Assembly (NCBI RefSeq): GCF_021044935.1
Contig: NZ_JAJNMP010000001.1
Span: forward strand, 496,001 to 560,000
Length of the DNA stretch: 64,000 nt
Origin: Agromyces cavernae
Lineage (GTDB): Bacteria; Actinomycetota; Actinomycetes; Actinomycetales; Microbacteriaceae
Direction: 5' to 3'
Part shown: piece after piece, positions 16,024 through 24,674 of the stretch
Position numbering within the stretch: the stretch's first letter is position 1
How the letters are laid out: the number at the start of each line of letters is the position of its first letter
The notes under the pieces: generated by a model
Database searches by the model: none
The model's input: the letters and a program-made list of their open reading frames with translations, nothing else
What the model was told of the DNA's origin: nothing
Position numbers and translations under genes: made by a program

Positions 16024-16575
16024 ATGAACACCAAGAAGACCGGCGCAGTAGCACTCAGCGCCGTGGCACTCATCGTGCTGGTCAGCGGCTGCGCCGGAGT
16101 ACGCGGACAGGTCGACGCAGGTTCCGGGCAGTCGAGCATCACCTCGCTGCAGAGCCAGGCCGACACCCAGCGTCGCGAGTCGGCGGAGCTCCGCGCTCGC
16201 CAGAACTCGGTTCCGCTCGAGGCCGGCAAGCTCGCCGCCAACGAAGCGATCCGCGCCGACAAGCAGTCGTCGGTCGGAATCGCGGTCGGCGGCGCCGCCG
16301 CAGCCAAGCAGGAGGCGATCCGCCTCGACAAGCAGACCAGCGTTTCCCCCCGCGGGTCTGCAGCTCAGGCCCAGGGTCAGCGCCTCGCCCAGCAGGCCGA
16401 GGCGATGCGCCTCGACAAGCAGCAGAGCGTGACCCCCGACGTGTCTGCCGCCGAAGCACAGGGCGACCGCCTCGCCAAGCAGGCCGAGGCGTACCGCGCG
16501 CAGCTCGAGGAGGATGCGCTCAAGCGCGTCGCCGACGAAGAGCGCCGTGCCCAGCACCCGGAACAGCAGTGGTGA
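16024..16575 (+). CDS. Lipoprotein with repeated R-x-DKQ-x-SV units
   Basis: 183 residues. It is a lipoprotein: hydrophobic signal and lipobox LVSGC with Cys at residue 23. The mature part is Ala/Gln-rich and helical, with about three copies of a roughly 33-residue unit centred on EAIRADKQSSV, EAIRLDKQTSV and EAMRLDKQQSV. The last two copies are linked by SAAQAQGQRLAQQA and SAAEAQGDRLAKQA. This predicts an elongated coiled-coil rod anchored to the membrane. I do not recognise the family. AGGAGAG lies 6-7 bases before the ATG, and a strong terminator follows directly. Confidence 0.85.
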   Translation: MNTKKTGAVALSAVALIVLVSGCAGVRGQVDAGSGQSSITSLQSQADTQRRESAELRARQNSVPLEAGKLAANEAIRADKQSSVGIAVGGAAAAKQEAIRLDKQTSVSPRGSAAQAQGQRLAQQAEAMRLDKQQSVTPDVSAAEAQGDRLAKQAEAYRAQLEEDALKRVADEERRAQHPEQQW

Positions 16576-16596
16576 CCCCACTGCAAGACGCCACCA

Positions 16597-16637
16597 CGAG
16601 AAGCGGGGCCGAGCCGATGGCTCGGCCCCGCTTCTCG
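16597..16637 (+). terminator. Strong stem-loop terminator after the lipoprotein gene
   Basis: A perfect 17-bp stem CGAGAAGCGGGGCCGAG with a 7-base loop, 22 bases beyond the lipoprotein stop. There is no long T-run after it, as is common in high-GC actinobacteria. It also argues against starting the next gene at an ATG located in the loop. Confidence 0.85.
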
Positions 16638-16682
16638 TCTGCGGTCGCCGCCCCGTCGGTGCGCGTCGATAGAGTGCGGCAT

Positions 16683-17447
16683 GTGGCAGCCGCATCCGAA
16701 TCGCCCGAACTGACCGCACGCGCCCTCGCCGCTGCGATCGACGCCGCGGGAGATCACGACGACGCCGCATTCCTGCAGCGCTTCTTCAAGACCGGGCCGG
16801 GCCAATACGGCGAGGGCGATGTGTTCGTCGGCGTGCGCGTTCCTGCAACCCGTGCGATCGTTCGGCGATTCGAGCGGATGCCCCTCGCCGAGGCATCCGC
16901 CCTGCTCGACAGCCCCGTGCACGAGCACCGGCTGGCCGCGCTGCTCGTCATGGTGCGGCAGTTCCGCGTCGCGAGCGCGTTTCGCACTCGCGACGATGCG
17001 GCACGTGAGCGCCTGAACCTGGCGTACCTCGACGCGGTGCGCCGAGACCGGGTGAACAACTGGGACCTCGTCGACGCGTCGGCCGACTCGCTCGTGGGTG
17101 AGTTCCTCCGTGAGTCGGGGCGGGGCGACGATGCGCTGCTCGACGAGCTCGCGGCATCCGACTCGCTCTGGGAGCGGCGCGTTGCCGTTCTCGCGACGTT
17201 CGCCTTCATCAAGGCGGGCGACGGCGCGCCCATCCTCCGGCTCGCGCCTCGTCTGCTCGACGATCGCGAAGACCTCATGCACAAGGCCGTCGGCTGGATG
17301 CTTCGCGAGCTCGGCAAGCGCGTCGCGCGGGGCGCGCTCACCGGATTCCTCGACGAGTACGCCCCGCGCATGCCGCGCACGATGTTGAGTTATGCGACCG
17401 AGCACCTCACGCCCGCCGAGCGCGCCGCCTATCGCGCGATGCGCTGA
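16683..17447 (+). CDS. DNA alkylation repair (AlkD-like HEAT-repeat) protein
   Basis: 254 residues, all helical. AlkC/AlkD-type features are visible: FFKTGPGQYGEGDVFVGVRVP near residue 32, VNNWDLVDASADSLVG near residue 125 with the conserved Trp-Asp, and LMHKAVGWMLRELGKR near 200. AlkD proteins are glycosylases that excise positively charged alkylated bases with HEAT-like repeats. The start is taken as GTG 16683; the upstream in-frame ATG lies within the preceding terminator hairpin. It is convergent with the MFS gene, ending 3 bases from it. Confidence 0.85.
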   Translation: MAAASESPELTARALAAAIDAAGDHDDAAFLQRFFKTGPGQYGEGDVFVGVRVPATRAIVRRFERMPLAEASALLDSPVHEHRLAALLVMVRQFRVASAFRTRDDAARERLNLAYLDAVRRDRVNNWDLVDASADSLVGEFLRESGRGDDALLDELAASDSLWERRVAVLATFAFIKAGDGAPILRLAPRLLDDREDLMHKAVGWMLRELGKRVARGALTGFLDEYAPRMPRTMLSYATEHLTPAERAAYRAMR

Positions 17448-17450
17448 CGT

Positions 17451-18938
17451 TCAGCGCGCCACGGCGAGTTCGGCATCGGATGTCGCGGGCTCGGGCTGAT
17501 CACCCGGCTCGGCCCGGTCGGACCCGCGGCCGGCCGGCAGCAGCAGCGCGACCAGCGCCGACGCGATGAGCGCCGCCGCTCCGACGAGCACCGCGGGCTG
17601 GGCGCCGGTCGAGTAGTCGACGGGCGTGAGTGCGCCGCCGGCTCCCGTGAACACCGCGGTCGACACGGCGATGCCGAGCGCGACGCCGACCTCGCGCAGC
17701 ATCGAGTTCGTGCCGCTCGCCTTGGCGTGGTCGTCAGCGGCCATGCCCGCGAGCACCGCCGTCGCCGACGGTGCGAACACGAGCCCCATGCCGACGCCGG
17801 CGATGAGGAACGGCGCCACGTAGTTCGCATACGAGAGGTCGGCGTCGAGCAGGCCGCTCAGCCAGAACAGCGAAGCGCCGAGGAGCGTCAGGCCCGCCAC
17901 GATGAGGGCGCGAGTGCCGACCCGCGGGGCGATGAGCCCGGCGAGGGGTGCCACGACCATGGGCGCGAGGGTCCATGGCGAGGTCTGCAGCGCGGCCTCG
18001 AGCGGGGTCGCGCCCTGCACGACCTGCAGGAACTGGATGAGGATGAAGATCGAGCCGAACGCGCCGAAGCTGAAGCCGAAGCCCGCGAGGTTCGCAACGG
18101 TGAAGCTGCGATTGCGGAAGAGGCGCAGCGGCAGCAGGGGCGCGGCGGTCCGTGCCTCCCAGGCCACGAATGCGGTGAGCAGGATGCCCCCGGCGATCAG
18201 GCTGGCGAGGACCTCGAGGCTGTCCCAGCCCGCGTCGTTGCCGCGCACGATGCCGTAGACGAGTGCGAGCAGGCCGACACCCGAGAGCACGAGGCCGACG
18301 ACGTCGGCGCGCAGGCGGGCGCCGAAGCTGTTGGGCAGCGCGATGAGCGCGAGCGCGACCGAGATGACGCCGACGGGGACGTTGATCCAGAAGATCGCCT
18401 GCCAGGCCCAGCCCTCGAGCACGGCGCCGCCGATGAGCGGCCCAGTGGCGACGCCGAGGCCGGTGACGCCGCCCCAGATGCCGATGGCGAGCGCACGGCG
18501 GGCGAGTGGCACCGCGCCCGCCAGCAGCGTGAGCGAGAGCGGCATGATCGCTGCGGCGCCGAAACCCTGCAGGGCGCGGGCCGCGATGAGCTGACCGGAG
18601 TCGGTCGAGAGCGCCGCGAAGGCCGAGCTGACCGTGAAGACGACGATGCCGATGACGAAGACGGTTCGCCGGCCGTAGCGGTCGCCGAGTGCGACCGCCA
18701 TGAGGATCGTGCTCGCGAACGCGAGCGTGTACGCGTTCATGAACCATTGCAGCTCTTCGACGGATGCCCCGAACTCGGCGTGCAGCACGGGCAGGGCGTT
18801 CGTCATCACGAGGTTGTCGAGGGTGGCCATGAAGGTCGGAACGGCGGTGGCGACGAGTACGAGCCACAGGGCGCTCGGTCGCCGCGTGGACGACGGTCGC
18901 GCGGGGCTGGCCGGCGAGGCATCGAGGACGGTGGACAT
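17451..18938 (-). CDS. DHA2 (EmrB/QacA-type) MFS drug exporter
   Basis: 495 residues with about 14 hydrophobic segments. The N-terminus ATAVPTFMATLDNLVMTNALPVL contains the D-x-x-(V/M)-x-N-x-A-L-P motif of 14-TM drug:H+ antiporters, and GDRYGRRTVFVIG is the loop 2-3 motif. AGGAG precedes the ATG. The divergently transcribed TetR gene and the operator between them indicate a repressor-controlled efflux pair. Confidence 0.93.
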   Translation of the reverse strand: MSTVLDASPASPARPSSTRRPSALWLVLVATAVPTFMATLDNLVMTNALPVLHAEFGASVEELQWFMNAYTLAFASTILMAVALGDRYGRRTVFVIGIVVFTVSSAFAALSTDSGQLIAARALQGFGAAAIMPLSLTLLAGAVPLARRALAIGIWGGVTGLGVATGPLIGGAVLEGWAWQAIFWINVPVGVISVALALIALPNSFGARLRADVVGLVLSGVGLLALVYGIVRGNDAGWDSLEVLASLIAGGILLTAFVAWEARTAAPLLPLRLFRNRSFTVANLAGFGFSFGAFGSIFILIQFLQVVQGATPLEAALQTSPWTLAPMVVAPLAGLIAPRVGTRALIVAGLTLLGASLFWLSGLLDADLSYANYVAPFLIAGVGMGLVFAPSATAVLAGMAADDHAKASGTNSMLREVGVALGIAVSTAVFTGAGGALTPVDYSTGAQPAVLVGAAALIASALVALLLPAGRGSDRAEPGDQPEPATSDAELAVAR

Positions 18939-18953
18939 GGTTGCTCCTGAGTT

Positions 18954-18995
18954 GTTATCGAATGATTACTTGGAGAGTAGTAATCGACTGATAAC
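18954..18995. promoter_or_regulatory. TetR operator between exporter and repressor
   Basis: GTTATC-n4-GATTAC and GTAATC-n4-GATAAC face each other across a short centre; the fixed positions form a perfect inverted repeat. The right arm abuts the first ATG of tetR, and the left arm lies 15 bases before the exporter start. The TetR protein would block both promoters. Confidence 0.85.
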
Positions 18996-19616
18996 ATGTC
19001 AAGCATGACGACGCAGAATGTGCAGACGGCTCCGCGAATGAAGGCGGCCGAGCGCCGCGAGCTCATTCTCGAGGCCGCCACCGCGGTGTTCGGCGCGAAT
19101 TCCTACGTGGGCACGACGACCGACGAGGTCGCGCGCGCCGCCGGCGTGAGCCAGCCCTACGTCGTGCGGCTCTTCGGCACGAAGGCGAAGCTCTACATCG
19201 CCGTGATCGAGCGGGCGTATGAACGGATCATCAGCGAGTTCAGCCGAGTGCTGCCGGGCCCACCCGACGAACGGCTGAAGCGCATGGGGGCCGCCTATGC
19301 CGGGCTGCTCTCCGAACGCGGCATGCTGCCGGTCATCGCGAACTCCACGGCACTCGGCGGCGACCCCGAGATCGGGCCGGTCGCACGCGACGGCTTCAAC
19401 GGAATCTGGCGGTTCGTCCGTGACGAGGCGGGATTCTCCGAGGAGGAGACCCGTGAATTCATGGCCGGCGGCATGCTCATCAACGCGATCGTCGGGCTGC
19501 GCCTGGTCGGCGCGTACGGCACCGAGAAATCGGTCACCGAGGTGCTCGACGCGTGCTTTCCCGACGCTGTCGCCCGGGTGCGCGAGCTGATGCCGCAGGT
19601 AGGCGAACCCTGGTGA
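18996..19616 (+). CDS. TetR-family transcriptional regulator
   Basis: 206 residues. The N-terminal helix-turn-helix spans about residues 17-65: RRELILEAATAVFGANSYVGTT, then DEVARAAGVSQPYVVRLFGTK. The C-terminal ligand-binding domain is typical in length. Two ATGs, at 18996 and 19005, are possible; the first directly abuts the operator, implying a leaderless or very short-leader transcript. Divergence from an EmrB-type exporter points to control of drug efflux. Confidence 0.92.
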   Translation: MSSMTTQNVQTAPRMKAAERRELILEAATAVFGANSYVGTTTDEVARAAGVSQPYVVRLFGTKAKLYIAVIERAYERIISEFSRVLPGPPDERLKRMGAAYAGLLSERGMLPVIANSTALGGDPEIGPVARDGFNGIWRFVRDEAGFSEEETREFMAGGMLINAIVGLRLVGAYGTEKSVTEVLDACFPDAVARVRELMPQVGEPW

Positions 19617-19711
19617 CCCTCCGCTCGGCCGGCTGATCCCGGCGGGCGGCTGATTCCGTCGACCCGGGCGAATCGGCCGAGTCCTGAGGAAACGTCGCCT
19701 AGGGTGGCCGC

Positions 19712-21310
19712 ATGGGGCGCGGTCGGCGGAGCCGGTGGCGGACGGGGGTCGGACTCGTCGCGCTGCTCGCCCTCGCCGGGTGCGGCATCGTTCCACCGGG
19801 CATCGACGACCAGGCAGGGCGCACGCCCGCGTCGACGGCAGGGTCTGATCAGTCCGACGCGCCGCAGAGCCCTGGCGCGTCGGACCCGGGCGAGGGGTCG
19901 ACGACGTCGACGCCCCTGCAGCCGCGTGCCGACCTCGGCTACCGCCTTCCGCGGCTGGGCCCCGGTACAGCGCCTGGGCTCGTGGCCCGGCTTGCGGCGA
20001 TGGCGGCACCCGACTTCGCGGTGGTGGTGCGCTGGGCGACCCCGGCGGGAGTCACCGCATTCGGTGACGCCCTCGACGCGCGGTTCGCCGACCTCGCGCG
20101 CGGTGCGGCCGCCGCGCACGGCGTGGCCTGGACGCCGGGCGTCGACATCGCACCGGGTGGCGTGGGATCGGCGTGCGCGCAGCATCCGCTCACCCCACCG
20201 ACCGGCGTGAGCCTCACCGTCGACTGCCAGATCGTCGCGGCGGCCGGCTCGGTCGTCGGGGAGCGGATCAGCGTGCTGCGGCGCGACGGCCGATCGGCCG
20301 CGCCGCTCGAGCGCACCGCCTGGTACGCGGATGTCGCGACCGGCGAGTTCGGCGACGGCTCGGCCCTGTACCGGCCGGGCGCCGAGCACCGCGTGCTCGC
20401 GCTGCTCGCCGAGGGGCTGCGCGATGGCGGATTCGCGCCCACGACGTCCGACCCGTTCGCCGCACTCCCGCCCGAGGCGGCTCGAACGATGCTCGCCGAC
20501 ACCGTCGTCACCGCCGACGATTTCGTCGTGCAGGTGCCGCTCGAGCCGACGCCCGACGGGCTCGGGCGCCGACTGGTTTCGGTGCTCGTGCCGGCGCGGC
20601 TGCTCGCGCCGTTCCTCAGCCCGTTCGGTGCCGCCGTGCACGCAGCGGTAGCCGGGGGCGCGCCGTTCCGCGTCGCCGACGCGCCCGCGGCGGCCGACCC
20701 GATCGACTGCACCCTCGTCGCGTGCGCGTCGATCACGTTCGACGACGGCCCGACCTCGCTCACGGACGGCCTCATCGACCTGCTGCACGAGTGGCGCGCA
20801 CCGGCGACGTTCTACCTGCAGGGCGTGAACGTGGAGAAGCGTCCCGAGGTTGCGAAGCGACTCGTCGCCGAAGGGCACGAGCTCGGCAACCACACCTGGA
20901 ACCACCCTGCCCTCACGAAGCTGCCCGACCCCGAGGTGCGCGCTCAGGTCAAGCGCACGCAGACCGCGATCGCGGCCGCCACCGGTGTCACGGCCCGATC
21001 GCTGCGCCCGCCCTACGGCGATGTCGACAAGCGGGTCCGCGGCGTGGTCGGCCTGCCGATCGTGTTGTGGGACGTCGACACGCTCGACTGGACCGAACCC
21101 GGCAGTGAGGTGGTCGCCGAGCGCGCGGTGGGGGAGTCGTCGCGCGGCAGCATCGTCCTCATGCACGACACGCATTCGGGCACCGTCGCGGCCGTTCCCG
21201 ACGTCGTCGACGGCCTGCGCGATCGGGGCTTCACGCTCGCGACCGTGACCGAACAGTTCGGCGGCACGCTCCCCGCCGCCGGGCAGACCGTGTCGCACGG
21301 GCCGCGCTGA
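19712..21310 (+). CDS. Lipoprotein polysaccharide deacetylase (NodB domain)
   Basis: 532 residues. The signal peptide ends in lipobox LALAGC (Cys 24), followed by a Ser/Pro-rich linker and an uncharacterised domain of about 230 residues (residues 80-325). The C-terminal NodB/CE4 domain has all usual motifs: ITFDDGP near 340, GHELGNHTWNH near 390, RPPYG near 432, LWDVDTLDW near 448 and VLMHDTH near 483. CE4 enzymes remove N-acetyl groups from peptidoglycan or other GlcNAc polymers; this one would act on the cell wall from the outer membrane face. Monocistronic. Confidence 0.92.
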   Translation: MGRGRRSRWRTGVGLVALLALAGCGIVPPGIDDQAGRTPASTAGSDQSDAPQSPGASDPGEGSTTSTPLQPRADLGYRLPRLGPGTAPGLVARLAAMAAPDFAVVVRWATPAGVTAFGDALDARFADLARGAAAAHGVAWTPGVDIAPGGVGSACAQHPLTPPTGVSLTVDCQIVAAAGSVVGERISVLRRDGRSAAPLERTAWYADVATGEFGDGSALYRPGAEHRVLALLAEGLRDGGFAPTTSDPFAALPPEAARTMLADTVVTADDFVVQVPLEPTPDGLGRRLVSVLVPARLLAPFLSPFGAAVHAAVAGGAPFRVADAPAAADPIDCTLVACASITFDDGPTSLTDGLIDLLHEWRAPATFYLQGVNVEKRPEVAKRLVAEGHELGNHTWNHPALTKLPDPEVRAQVKRTQTAIAAATGVTARSLRPPYGDVDKRVRGVVGLPIVLWDVDTLDWTEPGSEVVAERAVGESSRGSIVLMHDTHSGTVAAVPDVVDGLRDRGFTLATVTEQFGGTLPAAGQTVSHGPR

Positions 21311-21318
21311 GCGGCGCG

Positions 21319-21378
21319 ACTCAGGAGATCGGGCTCTCTGCCCTCGTGTGCCGGGGAATCAGTGCAACTCTCCTGAGT
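21319..21378. other. Long-range inverted repeat between convergent genes
   Basis: ACTCAGGAGA at 21319-21328 and its exact reverse complement TCTCCTGAGT at 21369-21378, 40 bases apart, in the gap between the deacetylase gene and the ABC permease gene. It could serve as a bidirectional terminator, although the loop is long. Confidence 0.4.
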
Positions 21379-21406
21379 TGGCAATCAGGACTCGACGGTG
21401 TGCCGT

Positions 21407-22384
21407 TCACGCCCATCGCCTGACCGCCCAGCGCTCGAAGAGTCCCACGAGCGAGTCGGTGAGCTTGCCGAGCACGGCGAGCAGGATGATGGCCAGGAAG
21501 ATGCGGTCGATGCGACCGTTGTTGCCCGAGTCGACGAGCAGGAACCCGAGGCCCATCGAGCTCGCGATGAGCTCGGCGGCCACGAGGAACAGCCAAGCCT
21601 GCGCGAGCGCGAGACGCAGGGCCGAGATGACCGACGGCACGACCGCGGGCAATTGCACGGTCGTGAACAGCGAGAGGCCGCGCAGCCCGAACGCCCGGCC
21701 AGCCTCGAGCAGCTGCCGATCGACGTGTCGCAGGGCTGCCGCCACGATCGTGTAGACGGGGAAGAACGCGCCGATCGCGATGAGGATGACCTTCGAGTCC
21801 TCGCCGATCTTGAACCAGAGAATCAGCAGCGGCACCCACGCGAGCGACGGCACCGCGCGGATCGCGCCGAGCGTGGGGGCGAGCAGGATGTCACCGAGCT
21901 TCGAGAGCCCGACGACGGCGCCGAAGGCGAGGCCGAGCGCCGCGCCGAATGCGAAGCCGAGGAACACGCGCTGCGTCGAGATGGCGACGTAGAGGCCGAG
22001 CAGCCCGCGCTCGGCGAGGTCGACGGCGGCGAGCCACACCATCTCGGGCGTCGGCAGCATCGACACCGGTACGAGCCCGCTCGTCGACACGAGCTGCCAC
22101 GCGACGAGGAGCGCGACCGGGATGAGTGCACCACCGACGATGCGGAACCACCGGCGGTCGACGAGACGGCGACGGCCGCCGGATGACGCCGGGAGGGCCG
22201 TTCCCTCGCCGGCCGGCCCGCCGATGCCGGAGCCCGGCAGCCGTTCGGGGCGGTCGACACCCGACGGCCCGAGCTGGCCCGCCACGGCCACCCCGAGCCC
22301 ATCCTGCGTCACGGGCGCTGCGAACTCGCGGTCGACCGACGCCGACGCTCGCGCAGCTGTGGTCGCGGCATCCGCCTTGCTCAT
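21407..22384 (-). CDS. SsuC/TauC-type ABC transporter permease
   Basis: 325 residues with about six hydrophobic segments after an 80-residue Gly/Ala/Pro-rich cytoplasmic N-terminus. The EAA loop is visible as LLEAGRAFGLRGLSLFTTVQLPAVVPSVISALRLALAQAW. The fold and partners (ATPase at 23631, binding protein at 22487) fit the nitrate/sulfonate/taurine importer family. It is last in a minus-strand operon, separated from the binding-protein gene by a stable hairpin. Confidence 0.88.
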   Translation of the reverse strand: MSKADAATTAARASASVDREFAAPVTQDGLGVAVAGQLGPSGVDRPERLPGSGIGGPAGEGTALPASSGGRRRLVDRRWFRIVGGALIPVALLVAWQLVSTSGLVPVSMLPTPEMVWLAAVDLAERGLLGLYVAISTQRVFLGFAFGAALGLAFGAVVGLSKLGDILLAPTLGAIRAVPSLAWVPLLILWFKIGEDSKVILIAIGAFFPVYTIVAAALRHVDRQLLEAGRAFGLRGLSLFTTVQLPAVVPSVISALRLALAQAWLFLVAAELIASSMGLGFLLVDSGNNGRIDRIFLAIILLAVLGKLTDSLVGLFERWAVRRWA

Positions 22385-22406
22385 TCCTCTGCGTCCTTTC
22401 CCGCGT

Positions 22407-22474
22407 TCCGGGGGTGCTTTCGCGCCACATCCTGCGTCGAATCGCGGTCGGATTGGCGCGAAACGACCCCCGGA
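22407..22474 (-). other. Intercistronic hairpin between binding-protein and permease genes
   Basis: TCCGGGGGT-gct-TTCGCGCCA pairs with TGGCGCGAA-acg-ACCCCCGGA: two perfect 9-bp stems with a 3x3 internal loop and a 26-base apical loop. It lies 12 bases beyond the binding-protein stop. Such structures protect or partly terminate the upstream message, giving more binding protein than permease. Confidence 0.65.
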
Positions 22475-22486
22475 GTGCGTCCGGTG

Positions 22487-23521
22487 CTACTGGAAGCGGG
22501 CCGCGTCGGCCTGCGTGGCGAACGTGTCGTTGATGAGGCTCGCGAGCGCCTCGTCGACCTGCTGCTGATTCGCGACGTCGCCGAGCTCGACGAAGATCGG
22601 CCCGATCTTCTCGAGCACCGCGACCTGCGCCTCACCGGGCACGTGGTCGACGTCGAGGTTGGTGCGCTCGTCGATGACCTTGGTCGCGACGGCTGCGTCG
22701 AGGCCGGCGACCTCGGCGAGGATCGCGGCGGTCTCCTCGGGGTTCTCCTCGGCCCAGGCGCGGGCGGTCTCGTAGGCGTCGACGACCGCTTGGGCGACCT
22801 CGGGCTTCTCGGCGATGAACGCCTCGGTCGCGTTCAGGAAGCCGTAGCTGTTGAAGTCGACGTTGCGGTAGAAGAGCGTCGCACCCGTCTCTTCGGCACC
22901 GGCCATGATCGGGTCGAGGCCCGACCACGCGTCGACCGACCCGTTCTGCAGGGCCGCCCAGCCGTCGGCGTGCTGCAGGTTCTGCACCGTGATGTCCTCG
23001 GGCGCGAGACCCTCGGCCTCGAGCGACTGCAGCAGGAAGAAGTACGGGTCGGTGCCCTTCGTGACGGCGACCTGCTTGCCCTTCAGGGCGTCGACCGAGT
23101 CGATCGACGAGCCGGCCGGCGCGACCAGCGCCGCCCACTCGGGCTGCGAGTAGATGTCGATGACCTGGATCGGCGAACCGTTCGAACGTGCGAGCAGGGC
23201 GGCCGAGCCGGCCGTCGAGCCGACGTCGATCGCGCCTGCGCGCAGCGCCTCGTTGGCCTTGTTCGACCCCGCCGACTGCACCCAGGTGACCTCGAGGCCG
23301 GCGTCTTCGAGCCAGCCCTGGTCCTTGATGATGAGGCTCAGCGGGTTGTACGTCGCGAAGTCGATGTTGAGCGTCTGGCCCTCGAGCGAGGCGGCCTCGC
23401 CGGACTCGGCGGGCGCCGGTTCGGCCGCCTGCCCCTCGCCGGCGACGCAGCCCGAGAGCAGCAGCGCCGCGGTGGCGGCGCCCGCGACGAGCGCGGAACG
23501 GAGGAACGGGGTACGGGACAA
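22487..23521 (-). CDS. Sulfonate/nitrate-type ABC substrate-binding lipoprotein
   Basis: 344 residues. The lipobox LLLSGC places the lipidated Cys at residue 25, then a short acidic linker and an SsuA/NMT1-like domain: LNIDFATYNPLSLIIKDQGWLEDAGLEVTW, RAGAIDVGSTAGSAALLA and QVAVTKGTDPYFFLLQSLEAEGL. The family binds aliphatic sulfonates, taurine, nitrate or thiamine precursors. No desulfonating enzyme gene is nearby, so the substrate remains open. It is the middle gene of the ATPase-binding protein-permease operon. Confidence 0.9.
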   Translation of the reverse strand: MSRTPFLRSALVAGAATAALLLSGCVAGEGQAAEPAPAESGEAASLEGQTLNIDFATYNPLSLIIKDQGWLEDAGLEVTWVQSAGSNKANEALRAGAIDVGSTAGSAALLARSNGSPIQVIDIYSQPEWAALVAPAGSSIDSVDALKGKQVAVTKGTDPYFFLLQSLEAEGLAPEDITVQNLQHADGWAALQNGSVDAWSGLDPIMAGAEETGATLFYRNVDFNSYGFLNATEAFIAEKPEVAQAVVDAYETARAWAEENPEETAAILAEVAGLDAAVATKVIDERTNLDVDHVPGEAQVAVLEKIGPIFVELGDVANQQQVDEALASLINDTFATQADAARFQ

Positions 23522-23541
23522 GGTGGACTCCTTCGGGTTCT

Positions 23542-23622
23542 CGCCGGTCGAGTAGCGCCGGAGGCGCGTATCGAGACCTGGTGCGGTGATCTCGATACGG
23601 CCTTCGGCCTACTCGATCGGCG
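23542..23622. repeat. Dispersed inverted repeat, type 1 (intergenic copy 2)
   Basis: Left arm with GGTCGAGTAGCGCCGGAGG and GCGTATCGAGACC; right arm with ATCTCGATACGGCCTTCGG and CCTACTCGATCGGCG. It lies between the ATPase and binding-protein genes of the SsuABC-like operon. The loop motif GTGCGGTGATCTCGATACGG is close to that of the copy at 60666. Confidence 0.9.
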
Positions 23623-23630
23623 TTCGGCGG

Positions 23631-24518
23631 TCAGTACGGGTAGTGCGGGATGGTGGTCGTCGCCGCCACGCCGCGGGCGGAGCCGTGGCGGTCGATGCCG
23701 AGTCCGTCGAGCAGGCGCCCGCGGAGCTCGGCGAGCTCTGCCGAGCCGCGGTCGCGCGGGCGGGTCCCCGGCACGACGACCGTGTGCTGGATGCGAGCGC
23801 CGGGCCGGTCGCCGTCGTTTCCGAGCAGGATGACCCGGTCGGCGAGTTGCAGCGCCTCGTCGACGTCGTGCGTGACGAGCAGCACCGTGGTGGGCTCGGC
23901 CGCGTGCACGTCGAGCAGGAGGTCCTGCATCTTCAGGCGGGTCAGGGCGTCGAGCGCGCCGAACGGTTCGTCGAGCAGCAGCACCGCGGGGTTGCGCGCG
24001 AGCGCGCGGGCCAGGGACGTGCGCTGCGCCATGCCGCCCGAGACCTCGCGCGGCCGGTGCTCGGCGAAGTCGGCGAGGCCCACGAGTTCGAGCAGGCGGG
24101 CGACGTGCGCGCGGCCGGCGTCGCGTGCCGTTCCCCGCGGCAGGCCGAGGGCGATGTTTCCGGCGATCGTGCGCCACGGCAGCAGCCGCGGCTCCTGGAA
24201 CCCCACCGCCGAGCGGGCGTCGAACGGTGCGACCACGCTGCCGTCGATCGCGACGACACCGTCGGACGGCCGATCGAGACCACCCGCGATGCGCAGCAGT
24301 GTCGACTTGCCGCAGCCGCTCGGCCCGAGGATCGCGACGATCTCGCCGGCAGCGACGTCGAGGTCGATGTCGCGCAACACGGGCCGCACCGAATCGCCCG
24401 TGCCGAACGCGCGACCGACCCCGTGGAACGAGATCGGTGCCGCGGTCACGACATCGCCGGCTGCGCGCGCGACCGCCGAGGCGGTCGGCTCATTGCCTGC
24501 GGATGACGTGGTCACCAC
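23631..24518 (-). CDS. SsuB/TauB-type ABC transporter ATPase
   Basis: 295 residues. The Walker A motif is GPSGCGKST, the Q loop VGFQEPRLLPW, the signature VSGGMAQRTSLARALA and Walker B VLLLDEPFGALD, followed by the H loop LVTHDVDEAL. The C-terminal tail after about residue 235 is longer than usual. The start is GTG at 24518 (a second GTG follows directly), preceded by GAGGAG. First gene of the three-gene importer operon. Confidence 0.93.
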   Translation of the reverse strand: MVTTSSAGNEPTASAVARAAGDVVTAAPISFHGVGRAFGTGDSVRPVLRDIDLDVAAGEIVAILGPSGCGKSTLLRIAGGLDRPSDGVVAIDGSVVAPFDARSAVGFQEPRLLPWRTIAGNIALGLPRGTARDAGRAHVARLLELVGLADFAEHRPREVSGGMAQRTSLARALARNPAVLLLDEPFGALDALTRLKMQDLLLDVHAAEPTTVLLVTHDVDEALQLADRVILLGNDGDRPGARIQHTVVVPGTRPRDRGSAELAELRGRLLDGLGIDRHGSARGVAATTTIPHYPY

Positions 24519-24674
24519 TGCTCCTCGCGGACGGGACTGGGGGATGTCCCGAAACTAATCGAGGGGCTGCGCAGCGGTGAGCGGCGACGACCCGCGACGT
24601 AACAGAGGCGCGGGCGGCTCGGGGTGATCGAGGGGCGACCGCCCGCCCGCCCGACGGCCGGCCGGCCCGAAGGG

